Positions 7,725 through 17,280 of a DNA stretch of 64,000 bases are shown here, in pieces; position 1 is the stretch's first letter, and each line of letters begins with the position of its first letter. The notes under the pieces were generated by a model that had not been told where the DNA came from, did no database searches, and worked only from the letters and a program-made list of their open reading frames with translations. The stretch is from Bacteroidota bacterium (GTDB taxonomy: Bacteria > Bacteroidota > Ignavibacteria > SZUA-365). The stretch is from positions 1 to 64,000 of the forward strand of contig JAEYUG010000129.1 in the NCBI GenBank assembly GCA_023432805.1, given 5' to 3'. The position numbers were made by a program, and so were the translations under genes.

Positions 7725-9857
7725 TTACTTCGACACGATCATCGTCTTCGTTGTCGTCCCGGCTGCGGTCTGCAGCGAGTACATGTACACGCCGCTCGGA
7801 AGTTCGCTGGCATTGAATGACGCGGTGTGCCAGCCGGACTCGAAGGAGGCATTGTCGAGCAGTCGCACAACTTCAAGTCCGAGCTCGTTGTACACTGTCA
7901 TCGTGACTGATCCTGCTTCCGGCAGATTGAAGGCAATGTTTGTCGAGGGATTGAAAGGATTCGGGAAGTTCTGCATGAGCTTCACTGAGCTGGCCGCGGG
8001 AGCGAGCGCAACGGTCACAACCGGAGAGTACTCGAATGTTCCGTCGCGGTCGATCTGGCGCAGACGGTACGACAGCGTCGGACGCATCATGTCGGTCTCG
8101 GTGAGACGGTTCGTGAATCCGTAGTCGCGCTGCGAACTCGTGGTGCCATTGCCAGCCACGAAACCGATCTTCGTCCATGTCGCACCATCATCCGAACGCT
8201 CGACATCGAAACCGTAATTGTTCGTCTCCGTCGCAGTCGACCACTTCAGCGACACCGTCTGGTTCCGCAGCGACGCTGTGAACGTCGTCAACTCGACGGG
8301 GAGGCCGTTGTTCGCAATCAACTCGTTCGCGATCACATAGCGGGGATCGAGGTAGATGCCTGTGTTCGCAAGCGGTGCAAACCCGGGAGCCACCCCCTGA
8401 TACTGTGTTGTCGTCACGAAGGCCACAGCACTATAGTCAGGCTTGGGATTCAACTGAGCGGGAGTGAGAGAGAACACATATGCATTGTTCGTGAAGATGG
8501 CCGATCCTGCGAGTGAGCCTACCTGCTCGCTGTACGGCGCGGGCTGCACGGAGAACAGTCTGTTATAGCTCGGCACTGCGTTTGCATTGTGAAGTTCCAT
8601 ACGGGTCGGCGCACTTGTCACACCCTGGGCATAATGATTCAGAACGCTCGCCTGGGGACCACCGCTCATGTAGATGTCGAACACACTGCCATTCGAGACA
8701 GGGGTATCCAGATCCGGCTGCGACACCCAGCTGACGAGGCCCTGGCTGACCGTGAATGCATTTGTGGACACGACAGTACCGAGAGCAACACTCGTTGCAC
8801 GAATCTTGAACTGCTCCGAAATGCTTACGGCATCGACGGAGAAGGTGAGCGCCATCGTTCCGGCAGGCGTCTGCCATCCTGTGCTCACGTGCGGGGTGGG
8901 AGTGATCACTGCGCCGGCATACGTGGGACCTGTGCTAGCCGATGTCCACAAGGCCGCGTCTGACGAGACGGGACTGCCTGCACCGTCGAGAAGCGTGAGC
9001 GTGACATCCCGACCAAGGCCGGTGAGTCCCACACCCGTGGAGTACCCGTTGCAGTCGACCGCCTGAAGCGTCGGCCAGCTGTTGACACCATCGCCGATGA
9101 TGCGTCCCTGCACCGAATTGATGACAGGTGCCGCTGCAGGCTCGATCAGGAATTTCATGCCGCTGGCAGGTCCCGCAATCGTGCTGATAATGGGATCGGG
9201 AAGGCCGGCGACGGGACCGATGAAGGGAAGACCGCGAATATATGCATCAACAGCATTCAGGTCGTTACCACGAGCAGGACCATTTTCACTGGTCGTCCAT
9301 GCAACAAAGTTACCGGAAGGCGGCAGGCCGTTCCCATTCGTCGGAAGTACTTTGATGCGGATCGGAAGCAGAAAGAGCGAGTCCCTTTTCCCGGTATTTT
9401 TGACCTCGAGTCCCGTGATCGTCAGAGTATTGACTTCTCCCGGAAACGTGGCGGGCCAAAGGTCGCCCAGCTGCGGATTCAGACTCGGATAGCGCGCATT
9501 CACCACCGCATCCACATCCTGCCAGGAATAGCTGACCGGTCCGGATCCGTTCTGCAAATCCGCTGAATTTGCATTCGACCAGGTCGTCGCACCCTGCGGA
9601 TCAAACGCGAGCCCGGGGGGAAGCGCGATGTGGAGTGTGGTGTAGGTGTGCGCGTTTCCTGATTTGCCATAGAAATCGTCAGTCTGAGTTTCCGAAAGGG
9701 AAATCAGACCACCGCTCTGCCAGTTCGAGGGACACGTGACCACATTCTGCCAGCTGCCATTGAGCTGAACAGTCACCTTCACCTGTGCAACGGCGGGAAG
9801 CGAAAGCAAGCCGGCCATCAACAGGACCGTTAATGCGTGAAATCGTATCTTTTTCAT
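7725..9857 (-). CDS. T9SS-sorted secreted protein, member 2 of the local paralogous family
   Basis: A 710-residue secreted protein of unknown function. Order of parts: signal peptide (MKKIRFHALTVLLMAGLLSLPAVAQ); family domain with 'LISLSETQTDDFYGK', 'IALPPGLAFDPQG' and 'ITGLEVKNTG'; 'IRGLPFIGPV'; 'VQGRIIGDG ... LQAVDCNG'; beta-rich middle; Ig-like module (about 515-620, 'LPVELTTFTASLRNQTVSLKW'); T9SS type A sorting domain ('LMQNFPNPFNPSTNIAFNLP' to 'KTMIVSK'). The Ig-like module is almost identical to that of the gene at 10277-12418, suggesting recent duplication or gene conversion, while the N-terminal halves have diverged. Transcribed alone: a terminator follows and long gaps flank it. Confidence 0.9.
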   Translation of the reverse strand: MKKIRFHALTVLLMAGLLSLPAVAQVKVTVQLNGSWQNVVTCPSNWQSGGLISLSETQTDDFYGKSGNAHTYTTLHIALPPGLAFDPQGATTWSNANSADLQNGSGPVSYSWQDVDAVVNARYPSLNPQLGDLWPATFPGEVNTLTITGLEVKNTGKRDSLFLLPIRIKVLPTNGNGLPPSGNFVAWTTSENGPARGNDLNAVDAYIRGLPFIGPVAGLPDPIISTIAGPASGMKFLIEPAAAPVINSVQGRIIGDGVNSWPTLQAVDCNGYSTGVGLTGLGRDVTLTLLDGAGSPVSSDAALWTSASTGPTYAGAVITPTPHVSTGWQTPAGTMALTFSVDAVSISEQFKIRATSVALGTVVSTNAFTVSQGLVSWVSQPDLDTPVSNGSVFDIYMSGGPQASVLNHYAQGVTSAPTRMELHNANAVPSYNRLFSVQPAPYSEQVGSLAGSAIFTNNAYVFSLTPAQLNPKPDYSAVAFVTTTQYQGVAPGFAPLANTGIYLDPRYVIANELIANNGLPVELTTFTASLRNQTVSLKWSTATETNNYGFDVERSDDGATWTKIGFVAGNGTTSSQRDYGFTNRLTETDMMRPTLSYRLRQIDRDGTFEYSPVVTVALAPAASSVKLMQNFPNPFNPSTNIAFNLPEAGSVTMTVYNELGLEVVRLLDNASFESGWHTASFNASELPSGVYMYSLQTAAGTTTKTMIVSK

Positions 9858-10276
9858 CGTAAATACTCTTGCAATTGGTTGAACAGCCTGGTTTTTTTCA
9901 CTCGATCACGAGTACCGGAGCTTCCTTGGGATTCCCTGGTTACGTCGGCCAGGGAGATGCATCGTAGGTGTCGGAACGGCTCGATCTCGTATGTCGGTGC
10001 TGTGGAGACACTTTTACATGAATCAACACCCGTGCCATCTCCTTTACTCCCTGTATTTCAAAGACTTAGCCGCATTGACCGCTCCACGGTCTGTACATTT
10101 GCTGAACAATGCACGCTCATGTGTTGCGTAATTGGGCGTCGTCATGTCCGAATATCCTCCCGCAGGGAAACACGTAAAACGCCGAACGCCCCGCATGCGG
10201 GGCGTTCGGCTCTGAAAAGCTCCGACTCGACGAGGGAGCGTTCTACAGATTTGGCGGTACGCGAACCGTGTGTTGC
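9858..10276. other. Gene-free stretch between two T9SS cargo genes
   Basis: Apart from the perfect 30-bp palindromic terminator at 10181-10210 and the upstream region of the gene starting at 9857, I see no coding frame, RNA gene or dispersed repeat here. Confidence 0.55.
10181..10210 (-). terminator. 30-bp perfect palindrome, terminator of the gene at 10277-12418
   Basis: GCCGAACGCCCCGCA pairs exactly with its complement to give a continuous palindrome. On the minus strand it is followed by GTTTTACG, a weak T-run. It lies 66 bp past the stop codon. Confidence 0.7.
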
Positions 10277-12418
10277 CTACTTGGTGACAATCATCGTCTT
10301 GGCGACGGAACCAGCAGGGGTGCTCAGACGATAGCTGTAGAGTCCGCTCGGCAGGGCAGAGGCATTGAACGCTGCCGTATGCCAACCGGCCTCAAACTGT
10401 GCTGCGTCATGAATCCGAGCGACTTCCACACCGAGCTCATTGTACACGGTCAGCGTCACAGTACCCGCCTCGGGAAGGTTGAACGAGATGTTCGTCGACG
10501 GATTGAAGGGATTCGGGAAGTTCTGCATGAGCTTCACGCTGCTCGCTGCGTGAGCGAGTGCAACGGTCACAACCGGGGAGTACTCAAATGTCCCGTCGCG
10601 GTCGATCTGGCGGAGGCGGTACGACAGCGTCGGACGCATCATGTCAGTCTCGGTCAAGCGATTCGAGAAACCGTAGTCATGCTGCGAACTCGTCGTGCCA
10701 TTGCCGGCCACGAATCCGATCTTCGTCCAGGTCGCACCATCCTCTGAACGCTCGACATCGAAGCCGTAATTGTTCGTCTCCGTCGCCGTCGACCACTTCA
10801 ACGACACCATCTGATTGCGCAACGACGCCGTGAACGTCGTCAGCTCAACGGGGAGGGCACCGTTGTTCACCACGCTGTACAGCATCGCGTAACGTGGATC
10901 CATGTAAAGTGCAGTGCCTTGGTTGTTGTTGTGGCCATAATAATTTGTCGGCACAAAGACATATGCCCAGTACTCCGGGATTGTACTCAAGGTCGTTTCG
11001 AACCCTACCGCGGATGTCCCGGCGGTAAAGGTCACTGATTTGTCGGCTGAGGATTGCTGCACATAGAAGTTGTTGACCGTCAGAGGCTGCAGTAAGCTAG
11101 GATCGCTTACGATTACATCATCGGCCCCATAGGTGAGCTGATCACCCTCTCTGATCATCATCCGCACCGATGCTGCAGGATCATTGTCTACCAGATCGGC
11201 GATCGAAACTTTGGGATTGCTCTCCAATACGAGGTTATATCCGCCGGACACCACGATTGGGTCATCAAATACGGGGTAGTTTGTCCATGCAATTGGTCGC
11301 TGGGCAACAGAAAAGTTACTACTTGAAACGGAGTTTGACGCAGCGCTTCCGATCGTCTGAGAGAACGGCGGGGCGACTGCGGCATTGATTTTGAAAGTCG
11401 AACTCCACTGCATGTTCACTGAGAACGTGAGAGGCATCTTTCCATTCGCATCCCAGGAATCGTCATGCGCTTTCGTAATCGTCGCCCCCGCATACGTGGG
11501 TCCGACACCATCCCAGAGTGTGTAATTTGAACTTACTGCATTCCCAAATTCGTCGAGAAGTGTCAGGTTGACGTAAGTGTCGTCTGGTATGTTGGACGTC
11601 GCATTGCCATTGCAGTCGATGGCCTGTACTGTGGGAAATGTACTCGGGACGCTGCCTGTGATGCGTTCCTGCACATCATGCTGGCGTGTCGCTGGCTGTG
11701 TGACAAACACGATACCTTCAGCAGCGTCTACTGGATAGTAACTGACAGGAGGCGTCGTTCCGCTGTTCACTATTCCATCTGTTGGAAGGCCACGAACCAC
11801 CGACGTGTGTGTAGACGGCAGCACCAGATTGGTCGGCAGAACATTGTCAACCCACGCATACAAGTTCCCGGAGGGAACGATATTCGATCCGGCGATGATG
11901 CGGATGTTTGCATTGATGATCGTGACAACGTCGAGCTTGTGAACGTTCTTCACGTGAAAATCATTCAGCACAAGCGTATTGACGGACGAAGGAGTCGGCG
12001 CATTACCCCATGGCATCTGCAAAATACCTGGGAACAGTGAAGGATACATGCCATCCAGCACCTGCCCAACGTTGTTCCATTCCATCGTAATCGTCCCCGA
12101 CCCGTTCTGGAGATTGGCAGATGTAGGTGCCGTCCATGTGGCAGGGGTCCCCGTCGGATCAAACTCAAGACCGGGAGGAAGCGCGATCTTTAGATCAAAA
12201 TACGTGTCGGAAACCTGCGGACTCCCGTCCCAGAAATCATTCATGTTGAATTCCGAAATGGTAATGACACCTGACGCCTTCCAGGTGCGCGGACAGGTTG
12301 GGATCGAGGTCCAGTTGTTACCTGTCACAAGTTCTACTTTGACTTGCGCGTATGTATCGCCTGTCATCCCGAGCACTCCAAGGAGTGCAAGCATTGCAAT
12401 CACAATGCGTTGTTTCAT
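10277..12418 (-). CDS. T9SS-sorted secreted protein, member 3 of the local paralogous family
   Basis: A 713-residue secreted protein of unknown function. Signal peptide MKQRIVIAMLALLGVLGMTGDTYAQ is followed by the family domain ('VITISEFNMNDFWDG', 'IALPPGLEFDPTG', 'LVLNDFHVKNVHK'), 'VRGLPTDGIV', then 'VQERITGSVPSTFPTVQAIDCNGN' and a beta-rich middle. The Ig-like module (about 520-625) differs from that of member 2 at only a handful of residues. The C-terminus is a T9SS sorting domain ('LMQNFPNPFNPSTNISFNLP' to 'AKTMIVTK'). A CGAGG Shine-Dalgarno precedes the ATG. Possibly an adhesin, S-layer or matrix component, but nothing in the sequence proves that. Confidence 0.9.
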   Translation of the reverse strand: MKQRIVIAMLALLGVLGMTGDTYAQVKVELVTGNNWTSIPTCPRTWKASGVITISEFNMNDFWDGSPQVSDTYFDLKIALPPGLEFDPTGTPATWTAPTSANLQNGSGTITMEWNNVGQVLDGMYPSLFPGILQMPWGNAPTPSSVNTLVLNDFHVKNVHKLDVVTIINANIRIIAGSNIVPSGNLYAWVDNVLPTNLVLPSTHTSVVRGLPTDGIVNSGTTPPVSYYPVDAAEGIVFVTQPATRQHDVQERITGSVPSTFPTVQAIDCNGNATSNIPDDTYVNLTLLDEFGNAVSSNYTLWDGVGPTYAGATITKAHDDSWDANGKMPLTFSVNMQWSSTFKINAAVAPPFSQTIGSAASNSVSSSNFSVAQRPIAWTNYPVFDDPIVVSGGYNLVLESNPKVSIADLVDNDPAASVRMMIREGDQLTYGADDVIVSDPSLLQPLTVNNFYVQQSSADKSVTFTAGTSAVGFETTLSTIPEYWAYVFVPTNYYGHNNNQGTALYMDPRYAMLYSVVNNGALPVELTTFTASLRNQMVSLKWSTATETNNYGFDVERSEDGATWTKIGFVAGNGTTSSQHDYGFSNRLTETDMMRPTLSYRLRQIDRDGTFEYSPVVTVALAHAASSVKLMQNFPNPFNPSTNISFNLPEAGTVTLTVYNELGVEVARIHDAAQFEAGWHTAAFNASALPSGLYSYRLSTPAGSVAKTMIVTK

Positions 12419-12938
12419 TGTGCTACCTCGTACTATCGTGAAATGGCCTGGTTCGCTTCTCTGAGCCTCGGCAGGCGTACGTTGCGTCTGGAGGGAGGCT
12501 TGATCGATGTTCTGAGAAGTACAACGAGAGTGCCAGTACTGGAACGCGTTGATTTACAAGGGGTTATGGCAAAACAAAAGAGTTTGAGATGTGCAATTCC
12601 TGAACAGCATGCACATGGGTGTTGTTATTCTGTTCAGTGTGTTCCGAATGGGGCCGCAGTGCAGGTTTTGCGAGAGGGGGTGTAGCGGGATGGAACGTGT
12701 TGCAGTTATTGCCGCGACGGCTATCAATGACGGACGAGGGCGTCCGTCCTCCCAGGCGATCAGTGACGGACGAGGGCGTCCGTCCTCCCAGGCGATCAAT
12801 GACGGACGAGGGCGTCCGTCCTCCCGGGGATGGAACAGGGGATGGGGTTCTGGTGTTTCATGATCATCCGCGGTTTCGTATTCTTGTCGGATGTTCCGCG
12901 TCGGTTTCCGCTCACGTTCCCAATTGGAGATTCCCTTC
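12419..12938. other. Gene-free divergent intergenic region
   Basis: A 520-bp gap between the divergently transcribed T9SS gene and the TlpA-like gene. It contains a three-copy A-type palindrome array (12728-12825) and a possible plus-strand -7 box (TATTCTTG near 12878) for the TlpA-like gene. Short open frames here run through the palindromes and are not convincing genes. Confidence 0.6.
12728..12825 (+). repeat. Three tandem A-type palindromes with 36-bp period
   Basis: Copies at 12728-12753, 12764-12789 and 12800-12825 are essentially identical, separated by the 10-bp spacers AGGCGATCAG and AGGCGATCAA. The conserved spacer shows that a 36-bp unit was duplicated as a whole. This locus lacks the B-type units. 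Confidence 0.9.
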
Positions 12939-13412
12939 ATGAAATATGCCCTGCTCCCGCTCCTGCTTGTCGCGCTGCTCGCCATGCCCGCTTCCGCGCA
13001 GAAACAGGACGCCCCAAATTTTTCGCTGAAAGATGGCTCGGGGAAGACCGTCGAACTCACCAAGCTCCGCGGCAAGGCGGTGGTGGTGAATTTCTGGGCA
13101 ACCTGGTGTCCGCCCTGCAAAGCCGAGATTCCCGGCTTTGTCAGTGTCTACAAGAAGTTCAAGGACAAGGGACTCGAGATCGTCGGAGTCTCGCTCGACG
13201 AAAAGGGCTGGGGCGTCATCAATCCCTTCCTGAAAAAGCATGAGATTCCCTACCCGGTCGTGCTGGGCGATATGGATATCGCAAAGGCATATGGAGGCAT
13301 CCGCTCCATCCCCACGACCTTCTTCGTCGACCGCAAGGGGAAGATCGCCGATCAGCACGTCGGCTACATGTCACAGGATGACTTCGAAAAGAAGGTCAAG
13401 GCGATTCTCTGA
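12939..13412 (+). CDS. TlpA/ResA-like periplasmic thioredoxin
   Basis: Exported thiol-disulfide oxidoreductase of 157 residues. A signal peptide (residues 1-20, 'LLALLAMPASA') is followed by a thioredoxin fold of the AhpC/TSA-Redoxin type, with 'VVVNFWATWCPPCKAEIPGF' and the redox pair C57-C60. The cis-Pro loop is 'IRSIPTTFFVDRKGKI'. Such proteins reduce apocytochrome or other envelope thiols, and two nonahaem cytochromes lie elsewhere in the window, but no direct linkage is shown. The start at MKYALL is preferred over upstream in-frame codons because it opens the signal peptide. Bounded by a strong bidirectional terminator. Confidence 0.93.
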   Translation: MKYALLPLLLVALLAMPASAQKQDAPNFSLKDGSGKTVELTKLRGKAVVVNFWATWCPPCKAEIPGFVSVYKKFKDKGLEIVGVSLDEKGWGVINPFLKKHEIPYPVVLGDMDIAKAYGGIRSIPTTFFVDRKGKIADQHVGYMSQDDFEKKVKAIL

Positions 13413-13432
13413 CAGCCCTCCCCCACGACAAC

Positions 13433-13461
13433 AAAAAGCCCCGTCATCGACGGGGCTTTTT
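13433..13461. terminator. Bidirectional rho-independent terminator
   Basis: AAAAAGCCCCGTC, a 3-nt loop and GACGGGGCTTTTT form a perfect 13-bp stem with A/T runs on both sides. It serves the TlpA-like gene (+) and the convergent T9SS gene (-). Confidence 0.93.
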
Positions 13462-13494
13462 CATTTTTGCACACAGCGACACGCAGTGATGCTG

Positions 13495-14619
13495 TCACTT
13501 CATGAGCATCATCGTCCGACTCGACGTTCCTGCTGATGTCTGCAGGCGGTACATGTAGAGTCCGCTGGGAAGCTCCGTCGCGTTGAAGGATGCAGTATGC
13601 CATCCGCGTTCGAGCGGCGCGCCGTCGTGGATGCGCGCGACTTCGACGCCGAGTTCGTTGTACACCGACAGCGACACCAGGTCCGACTCGGGAAGATTGA
13701 ACGAAATGTTCGTTGCGGGATTGAAGGGATTCGGGAAGTTCTGCTTCAGCTCGACCGCACCGGCGACCACCGCAGGCGCAACCGACACCACGGGTGAGTA
13801 GTCGATGCTGCCATCGCGATCGATCTGGCGCAGACGGAACGACACGAGTTCCTGCTGCATGTCGCGCTGGTTCAATCGAGCATCGAACGTGTAGTCGCGC
13901 TGCGAACTCGTCGTGCCGGAACCGGCAACGAATCCGATGGCCTCCCAATTCTCACGGTCGTACGACCGCTCGATATCGAACCCGTAGTTGTTCGTCTCCG
14001 TTGCAGTCGACCACTTGAGAGCCACGACATCGTTACGGCGCAATGCCGTGAAGGACACAAGCTCGACAGGGAGCGCTCCGTTTGTAGACATGGCGAGAGA
14101 CGCAGGAAGCCCTGTAATGGAAACAACAGGAGCACTAGGAACCACATACACACTGACAAGTCCCGATCCACCGGACGAAGGACAGGTTGCGACCTTCGTC
14201 TTCATCCCGGAAATGACGATTTCATCAAGAACAGGATTGTTCATGCCATTGCAGCGAAGAGGGATTGTGAGTTCCTGCTGTGTGATGGAGATGGAGAGTC
14301 CCGTGTTGACAGATACGTTTCCGCCAAGGCCCCCATTGATTGAAACGACAATCGGATTGTTCACAATGTCGGTGTTGTAGACAAAATACGCACTGGTCGG
14401 AAGCTTGATCTTCAGATCGTAGTAGTAGTACTTCCCATTGTTGCTTTCACCTGGAAAATCCGCTGGGTAGGACTCCGCAACAGTAATAGCGGCGTTCTGC
14501 CAGTCACATCCCTGGGCTAGAAACGACGCGCTACCGTTTACGACGACTTGTGCGTTCGATGTGGACAGGACACTCATGACAAACAGCGGGACGAAAAGAA
14601 CTGCAACACAACGATTCAT
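13495..14619 (-). CDS. T9SS-sorted secreted protein, short member 4 of the local paralogous family
   Basis: A 374-residue secreted protein. Signal peptide MNRCVAVLFVPLFVMSVLSTSNAQ; short version of the family domain ('ITVAESYPADFPGE', 'YYDLKIKLPTSAYF', 'IVISGMKTK'); Ig-like module (about 190-290, 'LPVELVSFTALRRNDVVALKW', 'YGFDIERSYDRENW'); T9SS sorting domain ('LKQNFPNPFNPATNISFNLP' to 'SRTMMLMK'). It lacks the middle beta-rich region of the three longer paralogues, so it is either the minimal form or a deletion derivative. The start at MNRCVAV follows an AGAGG motif and opens a signal peptide; an in-frame upstream start would bury it. Confidence 0.88.
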   Translation of the reverse strand: MNRCVAVLFVPLFVMSVLSTSNAQVVVNGSASFLAQGCDWQNAAITVAESYPADFPGESNNGKYYYYDLKIKLPTSAYFVYNTDIVNNPIVVSINGGLGGNVSVNTGLSISITQQELTIPLRCNGMNNPVLDEIVISGMKTKVATCPSSGGSGLVSVYVVPSAPVVSITGLPASLAMSTNGALPVELVSFTALRRNDVVALKWSTATETNNYGFDIERSYDRENWEAIGFVAGSGTTSSQRDYTFDARLNQRDMQQELVSFRLRQIDRDGSIDYSPVVSVAPAVVAGAVELKQNFPNPFNPATNISFNLPESDLVSLSVYNELGVEVARIHDGAPLERGWHTASFNATELPSGLYMYRLQTSAGTSSRTMMLMK

Positions 14620-14981
14620 GGGGGCCTCTGGCCTATGTTGAGATGTTCGGAGTCGGAGCGAGGGCCGGGGATTGGCCAGTCGCCTCGAGTACCTCAACAG
14701 GAATGCCAGAAGGAAAAAAAAGCGAATACGCGCCGGATTCGGCAATTACTGCATGCGTCGCACTGCCCATATTTTGGACAGTGCGGCGCATTCTGTTCGG
14801 GGATTGAACGAAAGACGTTCAGCCGTGCAACGCAATGCACAGTTCCGGTTGGGGAGGTGCTGCCGTCCAGCCGACGGGCGTTTCGTATCTGAACACAACG
14901 CTCCGCCCACCACCAGCCCGTGTGAAATCTGCACTGAGGCGGGTGTGATCTCAATCGCCGGCCGTGTGCAGGATCTGCACG
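14620..14981. other. Gene-free stretch with an imperfect hairpin
   Basis: Upstream region of the T9SS gene at 13495-14619 and downstream region of the YyaL-like gene. The only structure seen is an imperfect 27-nt hairpin at 14759-14785 (CGCACTG ... CAGTGCG with an inner CCA/TGG pair), without a T-run. No coding frame is convincing. Confidence 0.5.
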
Positions 14982-17162
14982 TCAGGCGAGCCGCTCGGGC
15001 AGGGAGCAAGCGTGCTTTTCGCAGACATAGCGGGTGGGCGCACGATCCACAGCTTGCATCGACGCGGTGAAGGGGGCGAGCGCGGCCAGCTCCGCGGCGT
15101 TTGCGTCGGTGCGGACGAGGTGGACGGCATGGGGCGTCCACCTCCGATGCAGCTCGGCAATGTGCGGCGCGAGCGCGGCAGCATCGGGCGCCACGAGCAC
15201 GATCTCCTGCGAGGGACCCGCCACGACATCGAGCGCAGTCAGCAGCATCGTGAATCCCGATGGCGCGCGCTCTGCGATCGGAAGAAATGCCTCGATGATA
15301 TCGAGGGCGCGCTGCTCGAACGCGGCATCGCCCGTCAGACGCGCGAGCCGCACGAGCACCCACGCGGCGACTCCGTTGCCCGAGGGAATCGCACCGTCGT
15401 AGCTCTCCTTCGCACGCACCGGCACGTCGCGCACGTGTGCTGCGGTTGTATAGAATCCGCCGCCCGCTGCATCCTCGAACTCCTCGAGCATGAGCCGCGA
15501 GAGCGACACCGCCTCGCGCAGGTGACGCAAGTCGAAGGTCGCATCGTAGAGTTCGAGGAGTCCCCATGCGAGAAACGCGTAGTCCTCGAGAAAGCCCTCG
15601 ATGCCGGCCTCCGTACCGCGCAGGCGGTGCCAGAGACGTCCGTCCTCGCGGCGGGCACGCGCGAGCAGGGCATCCACCGCCCGCACGGCGGCATCCCGCA
15701 TTGGGGCATCGCCGACCGCGGCACCCGCACGGGCGAGCGCCGCGATCATGAGTCCGTTCCACGAAACGAGCACCTTGTCGTCGAGCGAGGGATGCACGCG
15801 CGCGGCACGCGCAGCATATAATTTCGCCCGCGCCGCGTCGACGAGCATGCGCGCGGACCCGGCCGAGAATCCATGCCGCCGCGCCCAATCGCCTTCATCC
15901 ACCGCGAGCGACAGCACGTTCCACCCCGGATGCTCGAAATTCCCCGCCTCGCTCACGCCGAAATATTCCGCGAGCGCGTCGCCGTATTCCGCACCGGCGA
16001 TGTCGAGAAATTCCGCGCGCGTGAACACGTAGAATTTTCCCTCGACGCCTTCGGAGTCCGCATTTTCCGCGCTATAGAAATATCCCTCACGCGATGTCAT
16101 CGTCGTCGTTATATAACGAATGACATCGCGCACGATTTCCGCGTACGCGGCATCACCCGTGCGTTGCCACGCATCCGTATACGCCATCACGAGCAGTGCG
16201 TTGTCATACAGCATTTTCTCGAAATGCGGCACGAGCCAGTGGCGGTCCGTCGAATAGCGGCAGAATCCCCCGCCCACATGATCGTACATGCCGCCGCGAT
16301 GCATCGCGCGCAGGGTGTGTTCGACATTATATAATAGCGCTGTATTATCCGAGCGCGCATTGCGCCGCAGCAGAAATGACAGCGCATGTCCCATCGGGAA
16401 TTTCGGTGCGGAGCCGAAGCCGCCGCACTCCACGTCGAAGGTGGAGAGGAAGGCCTCCTCGGCGGCGGCGAGCACGGCTGACGCCGCGGCGGAAAGGGCT
16501 CCGGGAGAGCCGGCGGCAGCGGTGGTTTCCGCAGTGAGGAGGGCGCCGAGCCCCGACGAGGCAGGGCGCCGCGCCGAGGCATCCTCCCCCAGCCGCTGCA
16601 GGGAGGCATGCATGTCGGCGGCGATCCGTTCCACCTTGTCCGCTTCGTGCATCCATGCATCGTGCAGGGCGCGCAGCACGCGCAGGAAACCGGGACGCCC
16701 GAAGCGATCCTCCTTCGGGAAATACGTGCCAGAGTAGAAGGGCCGCTTGTCGGGAGTGATGAAGACCGAGAGGGGCCAGCCGCCGGAGCCGGTCATGGAC
16801 TGGCAGGCGGTCATGTAGATGTGATCGACATCGGGACGCTCTTCGCGATCGACCTTGATCGCGATGAAGTGCGCGTTGAGCATCGCGGCGACCTCGGGGT
16901 CTTCGAAGCTTTCGTGCTCCATCACGTGGCACCAGTGGCAGGTCGAATAGCCGATCGAGAGAAAGACCGGCTTGTGCTCGCGCGCGGCACGGGCGAAGGC
17001 CTCGTCGCCCCAGGGATACCAGTCGACGGGATTCCGCGCGTGCTGGAGCAGGTAGGGACTCGACGTGAAGACGAGACGGTTGAACTGGGGTCCCCCGTCT
17101 GCAGGAAGGGTGGAAAGGTCGGGAAGGTCGGTGACGCCGTCGCGGAGGATGTCCATGGCCAT
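14982..17162 (-). CDS. YyaL/DUF255 family thioredoxin-domain protein
   Basis: A 726-residue cytosolic protein of the widespread YyaL (human SPATA20) family. The N-terminal thioredoxin-like DUF255 domain includes the hallmark 'NPVDWYPWG', 'IGYSTCHWCHVMEHESFED' (C75/C78) and 'SMTGSGGWPLSVFITPD'. The rest resembles an alpha/alpha barrel seen in N-acylglucosamine epimerase-like enzymes, with 'GMYDHVGGGFCRYSTD', 'PHFEKMLYDNA' and 'VLVSWNGLMIAALARA'. The biochemical role is unknown in the family. Two in-frame ATG codons (17162 and 17156) are possible starts and neither has a clear Shine-Dalgarno. It is divergent from the DUF445 gene, separated by 118 bp. Confidence 0.93.
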   Translation of the reverse strand: MAMDILRDGVTDLPDLSTLPADGGPQFNRLVFTSSPYLLQHARNPVDWYPWGDEAFARAAREHKPVFLSIGYSTCHWCHVMEHESFEDPEVAAMLNAHFIAIKVDREERPDVDHIYMTACQSMTGSGGWPLSVFITPDKRPFYSGTYFPKEDRFGRPGFLRVLRALHDAWMHEADKVERIAADMHASLQRLGEDASARRPASSGLGALLTAETTAAAGSPGALSAAASAVLAAAEEAFLSTFDVECGGFGSAPKFPMGHALSFLLRRNARSDNTALLYNVEHTLRAMHRGGMYDHVGGGFCRYSTDRHWLVPHFEKMLYDNALLVMAYTDAWQRTGDAAYAEIVRDVIRYITTTMTSREGYFYSAENADSEGVEGKFYVFTRAEFLDIAGAEYGDALAEYFGVSEAGNFEHPGWNVLSLAVDEGDWARRHGFSAGSARMLVDAARAKLYAARAARVHPSLDDKVLVSWNGLMIAALARAGAAVGDAPMRDAAVRAVDALLARARREDGRLWHRLRGTEAGIEGFLEDYAFLAWGLLELYDATFDLRHLREAVSLSRLMLEEFEDAAGGGFYTTAAHVRDVPVRAKESYDGAIPSGNGVAAWVLVRLARLTGDAAFEQRALDIIEAFLPIAERAPSGFTMLLTALDVVAGPSQEIVLVAPDAAALAPHIAELHRRWTPHAVHLVRTDANAAELAALAPFTASMQAVDRAPTRYVCEKHACSLPERLA

Positions 17163-17280
17163 GCGTGTGTGAGTGGATGGTAGCACAAGGCGCAAACGGG
17201 GTGCGGAAGTTCCCGAGACGCGCATCCCTGCGGAAGTTTCTGCTGCATCCGAATGTCGGCTGCGGGCGCTATGTTGCGGC

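Noticed and set aside
10181..10210. Perfect 30-bp palindrome considered as another member of the dispersed repeat family
   Set aside because: It lacks the GGACGAGGRCGTCC core, is single copy here, and sits at a terminator position after a minus-strand gene.
12728..12825. Regular 36-bp periodicity resembling a small CRISPR array
   Set aside because: The intervals between palindromes are nearly identical rather than unique spacers, there are only three units, and no cas gene is nearby.
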